From RGDT01 sp964630925 (GTDB taxonomy: Bacteria; Planctomycetota; Planctomycetia; Gemmatales; Gemmataceae), in the NCBI GenBank assembly GCA_964630925.1, contig CAZVZK010000060.1:1-59459 (forward strand): DNA of 59,459 nucleotides, in the 5' to 3' direction. This document shows positions 40,823 through 49,828 of the stretch, piece by piece; positions within the stretch are counted from its first letter, which is position 1, and every line of letters starts with the position of its first letter. Made by a program: the position numbers and the translations under genes. The notes under the pieces were generated by a model. It was not told where the DNA came from. It saw only the letters and a program-made list of their open reading frames with translations, and searched no databases.

Positions 40823-42232
40823 GTGGCACGCGCGAGAAAGAAGGCGGGGCCTGACGCCGAGCTGAACGGCGGCGTGGCCGTGGTCGAGGCCGTGGTGGTG
40901 GAGGCCGTCCCGGCGGCCGGGACGGCGCCCCCGGCGCCGAAGCCGAAGGGGCGGACACGGAAGGCGCCGGGGCCGGCGCCGGCGCTACCGGCCGCACCGC
41001 CCGCCCCTGCGTTCACCGCGCCGCCGGCCGGGCTGGCCGGCCGGCTGGTCGAGGACATCCTGCGGCAGGCGCGTGAGGGGCGGGCCGTGCTCGCCTCGTT
41101 GCAGGAGGAGTGGGCCGGCGCCGCCCGCGAGGCGGCGGCGCTGCGCGAGGAGTCGCGGGCCGAGCGTCGGGAGGCGGCCCGCGCGGCAGAGGCGGCCCGG
41201 CAGACGCAGGCGCGGGCGGCGGCGGATCTGCGGGCGGCGGGGGAGGCCCACGCCACGCTGCTGCGCGAGGCGGGCGAGGGGCTGGCGTCCCTGCTGGAGG
41301 CGTGCCGGCAGGCCGCCGCCGAGGTCGCGTCGCTGCGTGACGCGGCCCGTGAGGCGCACCAGGAGGCGACGCAGGCGGCCGCCGACTCGCGCGACTCGCG
41401 CAAGCGGCTGACGGAGGCGGACGAGGGCTTCGCCGAGCGGCGCGAGGAGATGATGGAGGAGATCGAGGCCGAGGCCGAGGCACTCCGCAAGCAGGTGCAG
41501 TCCGCGGCCGAGTCGCTGGCTGGCCTCCCGGCACGCATCGACGAGCTGAACACCCGCATCATCGGCGCCGGCGGGCAGGTGCGGGCCCTCAAGGAATCGG
41601 TCGAGTCGGCGGTGCGGCGGCGCGAGGCCATCGACGCGGAGGCCCGCGCCGCCGAGGCCCGGCTGGAGGAGGCCCGCCGCGCGGCCCTCCCGGCACAGGG
41701 GGCCGCCCCGCCGCCCGAGCCGGAGACGCGCAACCGGCTGGGCGTGACGGTGGTGCCGGGTGTGGTGGTGGCCGAGGTGGTGGAGGATACGCCGGCCGCC
41801 GTGGCCGGGCTGACGCGGGGCGACATCATCACGGCGGTCAACGGCGTGCCTGTGCTGACGGGGCCTGAGCTGCGGGAACAGGTGCTGAACAGGGCCGGCG
41901 GGGAGCCGGCCCTGACGGTGCGGCGCGGGGCGCTGGTGACGGAGGCGCGGGCGCCCATCGGGCCCGTGGTCGAGGGCGCGGAGGGCCACAATCACCTGGG
42001 GGTGACGGTGGCGCCGGGGGTGGTGGTGGCCGAGGTCGAGCCCGGCACGCCTGCGGAGGCCGCCGCCCTGGCGCCTGGCGACGTCATCCTGAGCGTCAAC
42101 GGCACCGCGGTGACCTCCGGCGCCGAGCTGAGGCAGGCGGTCCAGTCCGTGCCGGACAACGCCGAGGCCGCGCTGCGCTTCACGCGGGGCGGTGAGGAGC
42201 GCGAGGCGTCGGTGCGGCTCGGCGCCGGATAA
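40823..42232 (+). CDS. Coiled-coil protein with two C-terminal PDZ domains
   Basis: The 469-residue protein starts at GTG 40823 (AGGGGGATT upstream). It has a basic, Pro/Ala-rich N-terminus (to about 70) and a long Ala/Glu/Arg coiled coil (about 75-300; EAAALREESRAERREAARAA is typical). Two tandem PDZ domains follow (about 310-385 and 393-469), beginning NRLGVTVVPGVVVAEV and NHLGVTVAPGVVVAEV. No signal peptide or membrane helix is seen, so it is likely cytoplasmic, unusual for PDZ proteins without a protease domain. The two PDZ units look like a recent duplication. Confidence 0.85.
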   Translation: MARARKKAGPDAELNGGVAVVEAVVVEAVPAAGTAPPAPKPKGRTRKAPGPAPALPAAPPAPAFTAPPAGLAGRLVEDILRQAREGRAVLASLQEEWAGAAREAAALREESRAERREAARAAEAARQTQARAAADLRAAGEAHATLLREAGEGLASLLEACRQAAAEVASLRDAAREAHQEATQAAADSRDSRKRLTEADEGFAERREEMMEEIEAEAEALRKQVQSAAESLAGLPARIDELNTRIIGAGGQVRALKESVESAVRRREAIDAEARAAEARLEEARRAALPAQGAAPPPEPETRNRLGVTVVPGVVVAEVVEDTPAAVAGLTRGDIITAVNGVPVLTGPELREQVLNRAGGEPALTVRRGALVTEARAPIGPVVEGAEGHNHLGVTVAPGVVVAEVEPGTPAEAAALAPGDVILSVNGTAVTSGAELRQAVQSVPDNAEAALRFTRGGEEREASVRLGAG

Positions 42233-42416
42233 CGAGCTCTCCAGGAAGGAGCCGCCGGGGGCGGACGGGCCTCGTGCCGTCCGCCCTCCACGTTTCACCA
42301 CCCCCCGCCCCGCGCCCCGCGCCCCCGAAATTGATTGCACCGCGGGGCGACCCGCGATACACTTCCATCATCCCGCCGAAACGCGCCCACCCTCCCGCCT
42401 CCCGGAGCCTCCCGCC

Positions 42417-42722
42417 ATGGAGCAGAAGTTCGAGGGCACCCCCCGCGCCGAGATCAAGCTGTCCGGCCGCAAGGTCACGCGCGGCCCCGTCACCAACGAC
42501 TGGGGCCTCCTCCTCCGCTGGGAGGTCAAGCTCGACGGCAAGGTCGTCGCCACCCCGCCCGCCCGCGCCGAGCTGAGCTACGAGCACCCCTCCGAGGCCA
42601 AGGGGAAGTACGAGATCGTCCTGCAGATGTGGAAGTACGTCAACTACAAGAAGACCCCCGCCGGCGAGTTCACCGACAGCAAGTTCATCGACATCTCCGA
42701 CAAGGTGACGTATACCGTCTGA
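42417..42722 (+). CDS. Small beta-rich hypothetical protein
   Basis: The 101-residue frame starts at ATG 42417 (EQKFEGTPRAEIKLSGRKVT). It has the alternating pattern of a beta sandwich (LLLRWEVKLDGKVVATPPAR; KYEIVLQMWKYVNYKK), ending in KFIDISDKVTYTV. No signal peptide or family is recognised. The start codon follows a CCCGCC stretch rather than a clear ribosome-binding site, but codon use is strongly coding. It precedes a DUF1501 gene, separated by a long hairpin. Confidence 0.7.
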   Translation: MEQKFEGTPRAEIKLSGRKVTRGPVTNDWGLLLRWEVKLDGKVVATPPARAELSYEHPSEAKGKYEIVLQMWKYVNYKKTPAGEFTDSKFIDISDKVTYTV

Positions 42723-42735
42723 CCCACCCCCCGTA

Positions 42736-42820
42736 GGAGGGATGAGGGATGAGGGATGAAAGGAACAGCCGAAACACCCCTTCTTCCTTTCATCCCTCAT
42801 CCCTCATCCCTCATCCCTCC
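42736..42820. terminator. Long inverted repeat made of GGGATGA heptamers
   Basis: The left arm (42736-42765) is three copies of GATGAGG-type heptamer followed by GAAAGGAA. The right arm (42784-42820) is its reverse complement with one additional heptamer. Thirty consecutive bases can pair around an 18-base loop. The stem lies between the small gene ending at 42722 and the DUF1501 start at 42839, so it could end transcription or act as a spacer. There is no T tract, so factor-independent termination is uncertain. Confidence 0.65.
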
Positions 42821-42838
42821 TCAAGGAGCCCTCCCACC

Positions 42839-44200
42839 ATGTTGAACGTCGGCAGCGTGAAGGTGCCCCTCTGCGAGGGGATGTCGCGGCGTTCCTTCCT
42901 CACCGCCGGGGCCACGGGCATCCTCGGGGCCACCCTCCCCGGCATCCTCGGGGCCTCCACCGAGAAGCCCGGCAAGATCAAGAACCTCATCACCCTCTTC
43001 CTCGTCGGCTCCCCGGGCCACATCGACACCTGGGACATGAAGCCCGACGCCCCGTCCAACGTGCGCGGCAAGTTCAAGCCCATCGCCACCGACGTGGTGG
43101 GCGTTCGCATCTGCGAGCACTTCCCGCTGATGGCCCGCATGATGAAGAAGGTGGCGCTCATCCGCTCGCTGCACCACCGCACCGGCGCGACCCACGAGAA
43201 CGGGCAGCGCTGGATGATGACCGGCCACGAGTTCAACGCCGACTCCATGAAGCCGCACATGGGCAGCGTGATCTCGCGCGTGTTCGGGCCGAAGGGCGAC
43301 CTGCCGGCCAACGTCATCCTGCCCGGCCCCATCGGCAACACCGGCGCCGGCCCCCTGCACGGGCAGACGGCGGCGCACCTCGGCAGCGCCCACGAGCCGT
43401 TCTTCCTCAACGCCGACCCGGCCAAGCCGGACTTCAAGGTCGGCGACCTGGAGGTGCCGCTCAAGGACTCGAAGTTCCGCCTCGACGCCCGCAAGACGCT
43501 CCTCGACAAGCTCGACGAGATCCACAGGAAGGCCGACGCCGGCGGCAGCGCCGCCCACGACAGCGCCTATGAGCGCGCCTTCCGCCTCCTCACGTCGCCC
43601 AAGGCCAAGAAGGCGTTCGACCTCAACGCCGAGAAGGGCTCCGTCCGCGACCGCTACGGCCGCAACACCTTCGGCCAGTCGTGCCTGATGGCCCGCCGCC
43701 TGATCGAGGCCGGCGTCCGCTGCGCCACGGTGAACCACTTCGACACCGTGTTCAACCTCACCTGCTGGGACATGCACGCCGACGGCGGCGGCTTGAACAA
43801 CACCTACCTCGACTACGAGCGCATGCTCTGCCCGCAGTTCGACCTCGCCTTCACCGCCCTCATCGAGGATCTGGAGGCACGCGGCCTGCTCTCCGAGACG
43901 GTGGTCGCCGTCCTCAGCGAGTTCGGCCGCACGCCGCAGGTCAACGGCCGCGGCGGGCGCGACCACTACCCGGCCGCCTGGACCAACTTCCTCGTCGGCG
44001 GCAACATCAAGGGCGGCCAGGTGATCGGGGCGACGGACAAGATCGGCTCGCGGCCCAGCGACATGCCGGTCGAGCCGCCGCAGATCCTGGCGTCGATCTA
44101 CCACGGCATGGGCATCGACCTCGACTCGGCCATGATGCCCGGCCCCGGCGGGCGGCCCGTGCGGATGATCGAGGCGGAGCCGATCAAGAAGCTCTTCTAG
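42839..44200 (+). CDS. DUF1501 domain-containing Tat-exported protein
   Basis: The 453-residue protein has an unusually placed Tat motif, about 15 residues in (MSRRSFLTAGATGILGATLP), and a DUF1501 body: FLVGSPGHIDTWDMKPDAPS, HRTGATHENGQRWMMTGHEF and AVLSEFGRTPQVNGRGGRDH. It forms a colinear group with the two genes downstream, a common planctomycete arrangement in which exported DUF1501, domain-rich secreted and DUF1549/DUF1553 proteins are made together. AAGGAG lies about 12 bp upstream of ATG 42839. Confidence 0.93.
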   Translation: MLNVGSVKVPLCEGMSRRSFLTAGATGILGATLPGILGASTEKPGKIKNLITLFLVGSPGHIDTWDMKPDAPSNVRGKFKPIATDVVGVRICEHFPLMARMMKKVALIRSLHHRTGATHENGQRWMMTGHEFNADSMKPHMGSVISRVFGPKGDLPANVILPGPIGNTGAGPLHGQTAAHLGSAHEPFFLNADPAKPDFKVGDLEVPLKDSKFRLDARKTLLDKLDEIHRKADAGGSAAHDSAYERAFRLLTSPKAKKAFDLNAEKGSVRDRYGRNTFGQSCLMARRLIEAGVRCATVNHFDTVFNLTCWDMHADGGGLNNTYLDYERMLCPQFDLAFTALIEDLEARGLLSETVVAVLSEFGRTPQVNGRGGRDHYPAAWTNFLVGGNIKGGQVIGATDKIGSRPSDMPVEPPQILASIYHGMGIDLDSAMMPGPGGRPVRMIEAEPIKKLF

Positions 44201-44282
44201 TGTTTAGTGTCTGGTGTTTGGTGTTTCGTTTAGCCGCGACGCGCAGCGGAGCGCGTCCGCGCATCCACGCGGAGGCGTCGGC

Positions 44283-46493
44283 ATGACGCGATTGATAGCG
44301 TTGTTCGCCCTCGCCTGCGTCGCCGCCGAGCCGGCAGTACGCTCCGTGGACCTGCGCGGCCTGCGCGTCGGCGGGACGACCACGCTCACCGTGGACGGCG
44401 ATGACCTGAGCGGCGCGCGCCTCCTGTTGCCGTTCGCGGCGAAGCAGGTGGTGAAGCCCGGCGCGACGGCCAGGCGCGCGGTCTTCGACGTGACGCTCGG
44501 GGCGGACGTGTCGCCGGGGCTGTACAACCTCCGCGTCGTCGGCGACGGGGGCGTGGGCGCGCCCCTAGCCGTCGCCGTGGACGCGCTGCCGCAGTTGCGC
44601 GTCACCGCGAAGGTGGAGTCGCTGCCCGTGGCGCTGCACGGCTCGGTGGCCGGGGCGGCGACGGCGTCGGCTTCGTTCAACGGCAGGCGCGGCGAGAAGG
44701 TGATCGTCGAGGTCGAGGCGCAGCGCCTCGGGAGCCGATTGCGGCCGGTCGTCCATTTGTTCGACGCGAAGAAGAAGCAGATCGCGTGGGCGTGGACGAA
44801 GCCCGCGCTCGGTGGCGACGCCCGCATCGTCGCCACGCTCCCCGGCGACGGCGAGTACAGCGTGTCGCTGCACGACAGCGAGTATGCCGGGCAGTCGCCG
44901 GGGCACTACCGCCTCAAGATCGGGCGGTGGGACTACGCCGACGCCGTCTTCCCCCCCGCGGTCACGGCAGGAGGACGGAGCGCGGAATTGCTGGGGCTGG
45001 GTGTGCGCGCCGACCTGACGCCGGACGGGGCGGCGGTGTGGCCCAAGGGCGGGACGTGGAGCGGCCCGCGGCCGTTCGCCCGCGTCACCGGGCACCCCGA
45101 GCTGATCGCCGTGCCGGGGCGGATGCTGGAGGTTCCCGAGGGGCCCGCCGGCGTCAGCGGCAAGCTCGCGCCGGACGCCGAGGAACGCTTTCGCCTCGCG
45201 GTCAGGCCGGGGGGCCGGGTGCGTCTGGAGGTGTTCGCCGAGCGCATCGGCTCGCCCCTGCACGCGTCCGTCATCGTCCGCGATGAGAAGGGGGCCCAAC
45301 TGGCCCGTGCGGACGAGGGGCCGACATCCCTTGACCCCGTGCTGGAGTACGCGGTGCCGGCGACGGTGAAGAGCGTCATGGTGGCCATAGCCGACACGAA
45401 CGGCGACGGCGGGGTGTACCGCCTGGCCGTCGCGCCCGCCGGGGCGGAGGCCGGCGACTTCCGCCTTTTCACCCGCTCGGGCCGGGCCACCCTGCCCGAC
45501 GCCGGGCGCTGCGTCGTGCCGGTGCTGCTCGACCGACGCGGCTATCAGGGCGAGATCACACTGTCGGCGGAGGGGCTGCCGGCGGGCGTGAAGTTGGAAG
45601 GCGCGACGATCCCTGCCGGCGCCGAGGGGGCGCTCGTGACGGTGCAGCGCGGCGGGGCGTTCGAAGCGGCCCTGACGCGCTGGGTGGGCCGAGGCGGCAA
45701 GCGCGACGTGCCGGTGCTCGTCAGCGGCGACCCGCTGGAGAGCGTGCAGCCGTGGGCCGCCGCCGAGATCCCTGTCGCCGCGTCCACCGCGAAGGCGTCT
45801 GAGCTCGTCATCGACTGGCGCACGCCGGCGCCGGACGGCATCGTGCCGGCGCGGAAGATGACGCTGCCGGTCAAGGTGACGCGGCCCGGCGGGGCCAACG
45901 TCGTGCGTCTGACGCTGCTGACGAGCCAGAACGTGCCGCTGGTGAACAACCAGCCGGACCCGAACCGCTCCATCCGCGCCGAGAGGCCGACGGAGCTGGC
46001 GGCCAAGGTGGACGCGGGGGACGTGCCCGTCCTCGTGCCGGCGGACCTGCCGGCGACGAGCCACGACCTCGCCGTGATGGCCGAGATGCTCGCCGCCGAC
46101 CGGCGCACGGTGTTGGCGACGGCCTACACGCCGGTCAAACGCCTGCCGGTGAAGACGCAGCTCCTGGTGAGCGCCGACGCGCCGCGCGTGGCGGTGAAGG
46201 CCGACGCGAAGAAGCCCGTGCCGGTGGAGATCAAGGGCAAGCTGGAGCGGCGCGAGGGGCTGACGGGCGACGTGGCGTTGACGCTCACCGGCCTGCCGCC
46301 GGGCGTCGCCGCGGCGAACGTCACAGTGCCGGTCGGTCGGGCCGACTTCGTGTTCAAGCTGTCGCTGCCGGCGGGGTACGCCGCCGGGGAGTATTCGGGG
46401 ATCAAGCTCGGCGGCAGCGCCGTGGCCGACCCCAAGGTGCCGGCGGTGCGTGTGCGCAGCCGCGATGTCGAGATCACGCTGGTGGTCCAGTAG
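44283..46493 (+). CDS. Large secreted beta-rich protein (PPC-like domains)
   Basis: The 736-residue protein has a short signal peptide (TRLIALFALACVAAEP) and consists of consecutive beta-sandwich domains. Segments such as GDARIVATLPGDGEYSVSLH and SEYAGQSPGHYRLKIG match bacterial pre-peptidase C-terminal (PPC) domains as found in planctomycete secreted proteins. Near the end, GDVALTLTGLPPGVAAANVT and the preceding domain look like Ig-like folds. No catalytic motif is visible. It sits between the DUF1501 gene (82-bp gap) and the DUF1549 gene (10-bp gap) and probably acts with them outside the cytoplasm. Confidence 0.85.
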   Translation: MTRLIALFALACVAAEPAVRSVDLRGLRVGGTTTLTVDGDDLSGARLLLPFAAKQVVKPGATARRAVFDVTLGADVSPGLYNLRVVGDGGVGAPLAVAVDALPQLRVTAKVESLPVALHGSVAGAATASASFNGRRGEKVIVEVEAQRLGSRLRPVVHLFDAKKKQIAWAWTKPALGGDARIVATLPGDGEYSVSLHDSEYAGQSPGHYRLKIGRWDYADAVFPPAVTAGGRSAELLGLGVRADLTPDGAAVWPKGGTWSGPRPFARVTGHPELIAVPGRMLEVPEGPAGVSGKLAPDAEERFRLAVRPGGRVRLEVFAERIGSPLHASVIVRDEKGAQLARADEGPTSLDPVLEYAVPATVKSVMVAIADTNGDGGVYRLAVAPAGAEAGDFRLFTRSGRATLPDAGRCVVPVLLDRRGYQGEITLSAEGLPAGVKLEGATIPAGAEGALVTVQRGGAFEAALTRWVGRGGKRDVPVLVSGDPLESVQPWAAAEIPVAASTAKASELVIDWRTPAPDGIVPARKMTLPVKVTRPGGANVVRLTLLTSQNVPLVNNQPDPNRSIRAERPTELAAKVDAGDVPVLVPADLPATSHDLAVMAEMLAADRRTVLATAYTPVKRLPVKTQLLVSADAPRVAVKADAKKPVPVEIKGKLERREGLTGDVALTLTGLPPGVAAANVTVPVGRADFVFKLSLPAGYAAGEYSGIKLGGSAVADPKVPAVRVRSRDVEITLVVQ

Positions 46494-46503
46494 GGGCGAT
46501 GCC

Positions 46504-48924
46504 ATGATGACCTGTCTCTCCGTCTTCTTGCTACTCACCGGGCAGGGCCCCGAGAAGATCGCCTCCGTGCGCGTCCACCCGGAGACTGTGACGCTCACCC
46601 ACCAGCGCCGCCCGCACTCGCTGCAGGTGCTCGGCCAGACGGCCGACGGCTACACCGTCGATCTCCAGAAGGCCGCCACGTTCGCCACAGATGCCCCGAA
46701 GGTCGCCGTCGTCGAGGACGGGTGGGTCAGGCCCGTCGGCGACGGCGTGGCGAAAATCACCGTGAGCGCCGCCGGGAAGACGATGACGGTGGGCGTCACG
46801 GTGAAACTGCCTGCGGCGGAGCCGGAGGTGAGTTTCCGCCACGAGGTGATGCCGCTCTTGACCCAGGCGGGGTGCAACGCCGGCGCCTGCCACGGGTACT
46901 CGCTTGGGAAGAACGGCTTCAAGCTGTCGCTGCGCGGCGAGACGCCGGACGAGGACTTCCTCGCCATCGCCCGCGATCTCGGCGGACGGCGCGTCAGCCG
47001 TGTGGCCGCCGAGCAGAGCCCGATCATCCGCAAGGGCAGGGGGGATGCCCCGCACGAGGGCGGCACCCGCTTCGGACGCGGGAGTCTGGCGGATACGCTC
47101 CTGACGCGCTGGGTACGCGAGGGCACGCCGGAGGATCTGAAGGACACCGCCCGCGTCGTCGGCGTGCGCATGGTGCCGGACAAACTCACCCTCAAGCCGG
47201 GGCAGACGCACCGCCTGCAGCTCATCGCCGAGTACGACGACGGGACGACGCGCGACGTGACACGCTTCGGCATCTTCACCGCCAACAACGACCGCTTCGC
47301 CTACGCCGACGCGCTGGGCACCGTGACCGCGGGCGAGGCCGGCGAGACGGCCATCGTGGGGCGGTTCGAGCGGTCGTTCACGGCGGCCGACGTGACGGTG
47401 CTGACGCCGGACGCCGGCTTCGTGCCGACGCCGGTGCCGTCGGGCAACCTGATCGACCGGCACGTCATCGAGAAGCTCAACCGCGTGCGGATCACGCCGT
47501 CGCCCCCGGCCGACGACGAGACGTTCCTGCGCCGCGTACATCTCGACCTGATCGGCGTGCAGCCGACGCCCGACGAGGTGCGTGCGTTCCTGGCGGACCG
47601 GGGCGCGAAGAAGCGCGAGAAGGTGATCGACGCGCTGTTCGAGCGTCCGGAATTCATCGACCACTGGTCGCTGAAGTGGGGCGACCTGCTGCAGAACTCG
47701 CGGCTGACGACGAGCCCGCAGTCGGTGTACCTGTTCCGCGAATTCATCCGCGGCGCCGTCGCGGAGAACATGCCGCTCGACAAGTTCGCGCGGCGACTGC
47801 TGACGGCGAAGGGCGGGGCGGTGGACGACCCGGCGAGCGTGTACCTGTCGATGAGCAAGGACACGAACGACACGGTGGAGCGTGTGACGCAGGTGTTCTG
47901 CGGCGTGCGGATGCTGTGCGCCCGCTGCCACGCCCACCCGATGGAGAACTGGTCGCAGGCGGAGTATTACGGGCTGGCCGGCTTCTTCACGCAGGTGAGC
48001 CTGCGGCCCGACGCCCGCTTCCGCACCACGACGGCGAAGGTGGTACGCGTCAACACGGCCGCCGGCCCGGCGGTGCATCCGCGCACGGGCCGGGCGCAGC
48101 CGCCGAAATTCCTCGGCGGCGACGAGCCGAAGCTGGCCGCCGGCGTGGACCGGCGGACGGCGTACGCGGAGTGGCTCACGTCGCCGAAGAACCCGTTCTT
48201 CGCGCGGGGGCTGGTGAACCGGGTGTGGAGCTACTTCTTCCACCGGGGCATCATCGAGCCGGTGGACGACGTCCGCAGCACCAACCCCCCGATCAACCCC
48301 GCCCTGCTCGACGCGCTGACGGCGGACTTCATCGAGAGCAAGTTCGACGTGCGTCACCTGATGCGGCGGATCGTCACGTCGGAGGCGTACCAGAGGGGCG
48401 GGGCGGCGAACGCCTCGAACCGCCACGACGAGCTGAACTTCTCGCGGGCGGTGGCCCGGCGGGTGCCGGCGGAGGCGCTCCTGGACTCGCTGATCCAGGC
48501 GACGGGGGTGAACGAGAACTTCCCCGGCGTGCCGGGCGGGTTCCGGGCGGCGCAGCTGCCGGACGGCAGCGTGGAGAACGAATTCCTGCGTCTGTTCGGC
48601 AAGCCGCAGCGGATGGACGCCTGCGAGTGCGAGCGTGACAACGGGTCGAATCTGCTTCAGGCGCTGCACTTCATCAACGGCAAGAGCATCCTGGGCAGGG
48701 TGCAGAACCCCGGCGGCAGGCCGGCGCTGGTGCTGCGGAAGAAGCCGGCGGACGAGGAGTTGCTGGCGGAGCTGTATTTGTGGGCGCTGTCGCGGCACCC
48801 GCGAGGCGACGAGGTGCGGGTGGGGCTGGAGTTCCTGAAGTCATACGGGGCGAAGCGCGACGAGGCGGCGCAGGACCTGATGTGGGCGCTGCTCAACAGC
48901 AAGGACTTCCTGCTCACGCGGTGA
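46504..48924 (+). CDS. DUF1549/DUF1553 protein with Big-like domain and c-type motifs
   Basis: The 806-residue secreted protein begins with a short leader (MMTCLSVFLLLTGQG). It has a bacterial Ig-like domain (about 20-105), then a haem-like motif (AGCNAGACHGYSLGKNGF), a second Ig-like insert (about 225-310), DUF1549 (FLRRVHLDLIGVQPTPDEVR; DHWSLKWGDLLQNSRLTT) with a CxxCH (MLCARCHAHPMENWSQAEYY), and DUF1553 (NPFFARGLVNRVWSYFFHRG; LYLWALSRHPRGDEVRVGLE). Start 46504 or 46507 (adjacent ATGs). The family probably binds haem or iron in the periplasm; the reaction is unknown. Confidence 0.94.
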   Translation: MMTCLSVFLLLTGQGPEKIASVRVHPETVTLTHQRRPHSLQVLGQTADGYTVDLQKAATFATDAPKVAVVEDGWVRPVGDGVAKITVSAAGKTMTVGVTVKLPAAEPEVSFRHEVMPLLTQAGCNAGACHGYSLGKNGFKLSLRGETPDEDFLAIARDLGGRRVSRVAAEQSPIIRKGRGDAPHEGGTRFGRGSLADTLLTRWVREGTPEDLKDTARVVGVRMVPDKLTLKPGQTHRLQLIAEYDDGTTRDVTRFGIFTANNDRFAYADALGTVTAGEAGETAIVGRFERSFTAADVTVLTPDAGFVPTPVPSGNLIDRHVIEKLNRVRITPSPPADDETFLRRVHLDLIGVQPTPDEVRAFLADRGAKKREKVIDALFERPEFIDHWSLKWGDLLQNSRLTTSPQSVYLFREFIRGAVAENMPLDKFARRLLTAKGGAVDDPASVYLSMSKDTNDTVERVTQVFCGVRMLCARCHAHPMENWSQAEYYGLAGFFTQVSLRPDARFRTTTAKVVRVNTAAGPAVHPRTGRAQPPKFLGGDEPKLAAGVDRRTAYAEWLTSPKNPFFARGLVNRVWSYFFHRGIIEPVDDVRSTNPPINPALLDALTADFIESKFDVRHLMRRIVTSEAYQRGGAANASNRHDELNFSRAVARRVPAEALLDSLIQATGVNENFPGVPGGFRAAQLPDGSVENEFLRLFGKPQRMDACECERDNGSNLLQALHFINGKSILGRVQNPGGRPALVLRKKPADEELLAELYLWALSRHPRGDEVRVGLEFLKSYGAKRDEAAQDLMWALLNSKDFLLTR

Positions 48925-49116
48925 AGAGGCCAAGGCGCGGAGGCCATCAAGGCAAGGCAAGCGCCGCCTTGAGGCAGCCATCCAGCCGCGCAATCAGCGC
49001 CGGGGACATGGCACCTGTGTGATCGAGCTGCCGTAGACGGTCACAAGCGTCAGGCAGGAGACGACCAATTCCCTCCAGAACGGTTACGAAACGAGAGGAT
49101 CGGCCCGGGAGAGCCC

Positions 49117-49812
49117 CTACTCCGGGGAGCTGATGTACGGCGCGACCAGCCCTTGCAGCCCCAACGCCGCCAGCTCGTCGTCGATCAGGTCCTGGCTCGG
49201 ATCCTCCAACGTCTTGCGCACCTCGTCCACGAGGAGGTTGGCCAGAAGCCCCCGCGCCCGGCTGAGCTGCTTGCGGAACGCCTCCGGCATCATCGGCTTG
49301 CCGCTGCGCTCGGCGGCCAGGGCGGCCAGCGTCGGCGAGTCGGCGTCGGGATGATCGCGGGCCAGACACAGCACCGTGTGCAGCCGGCCGTCGGGGGCGC
49401 GGCGCTCGTGCTCCTCCAGCTTCTCCATCGCCTGGCCGAGGAGCGTCGTCCGCCACTCGTCCACCCACTCCCGCTCCGCCGCCCCGCTGTCCGGGGCGGC
49501 CAGCGACGCGAGGTCGGCGTCGCTGGCCAGGGGGGCGCGGCGTTTGCGCAGGTGCGACAGGGCGGCGTTGCGGATCGACGCCTTGAGGTAATCGCGGAAG
49601 CGCCCGCGCACCTCGCCCTCGGAGACGAGGCCGCGGCGGACCACGTTGAGGAGGAACTCCTGGGCCACGTCGTCCAGGTCGTGCGGGTCGCGCACGATGG
49701 CCGACAGGTAGCGGCGGATCGCGGGGGCGTAACGCATCACGAACCGCACGGGGTCGGTGATGAGCGGCCAGCGCGTGGTGATCTGGTCGAGGAAGTTGTT
49801 CGCGGCATCCAT
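49117..49812 (-). CDS. ECF-type RNA polymerase sigma factor
   Basis: The 231-residue protein has a sigma region 2 (YAPAIRRYLSAIVRDPHDLD; DVAQEFLLNVVRRGL; RFRDYLKASIRNAALSHLRK). Its C-terminal part is region-4-like but atypical (TLAALAAERSGKPMMPEAFR; KQLSRARGLLANLLVDEVRK), as in planctomycete sigma factors linked to Ser/Thr kinases. ATG 49812 has GGGAGGG upstream; an earlier ATG at 49836 overlaps the kinase gene. It lies 16 bp downstream of the kinase, so the kinase probably controls its activity by phosphorylation. Confidence 0.85.
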   Translation of the reverse strand: MDAANNFLDQITTRWPLITDPVRFVMRYAPAIRRYLSAIVRDPHDLDDVAQEFLLNVVRRGLVSEGEVRGRFRDYLKASIRNAALSHLRKRRAPLASDADLASLAAPDSGAAEREWVDEWRTTLLGQAMEKLEEHERRAPDGRLHTVLCLARDHPDADSPTLAALAAERSGKPMMPEAFRKQLSRARGLLANLLVDEVRKTLEDPSQDLIDDELAALGLQGLVAPYISSPE

Positions 49813-49828
49813 CGCGCCGTCCCTCCCA

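Noticed and set aside
42736..42820. Short regularly spaced repeats considered as a CRISPR array
   Set aside because: The units are contiguous heptamers without spacers and no cas gene is present.
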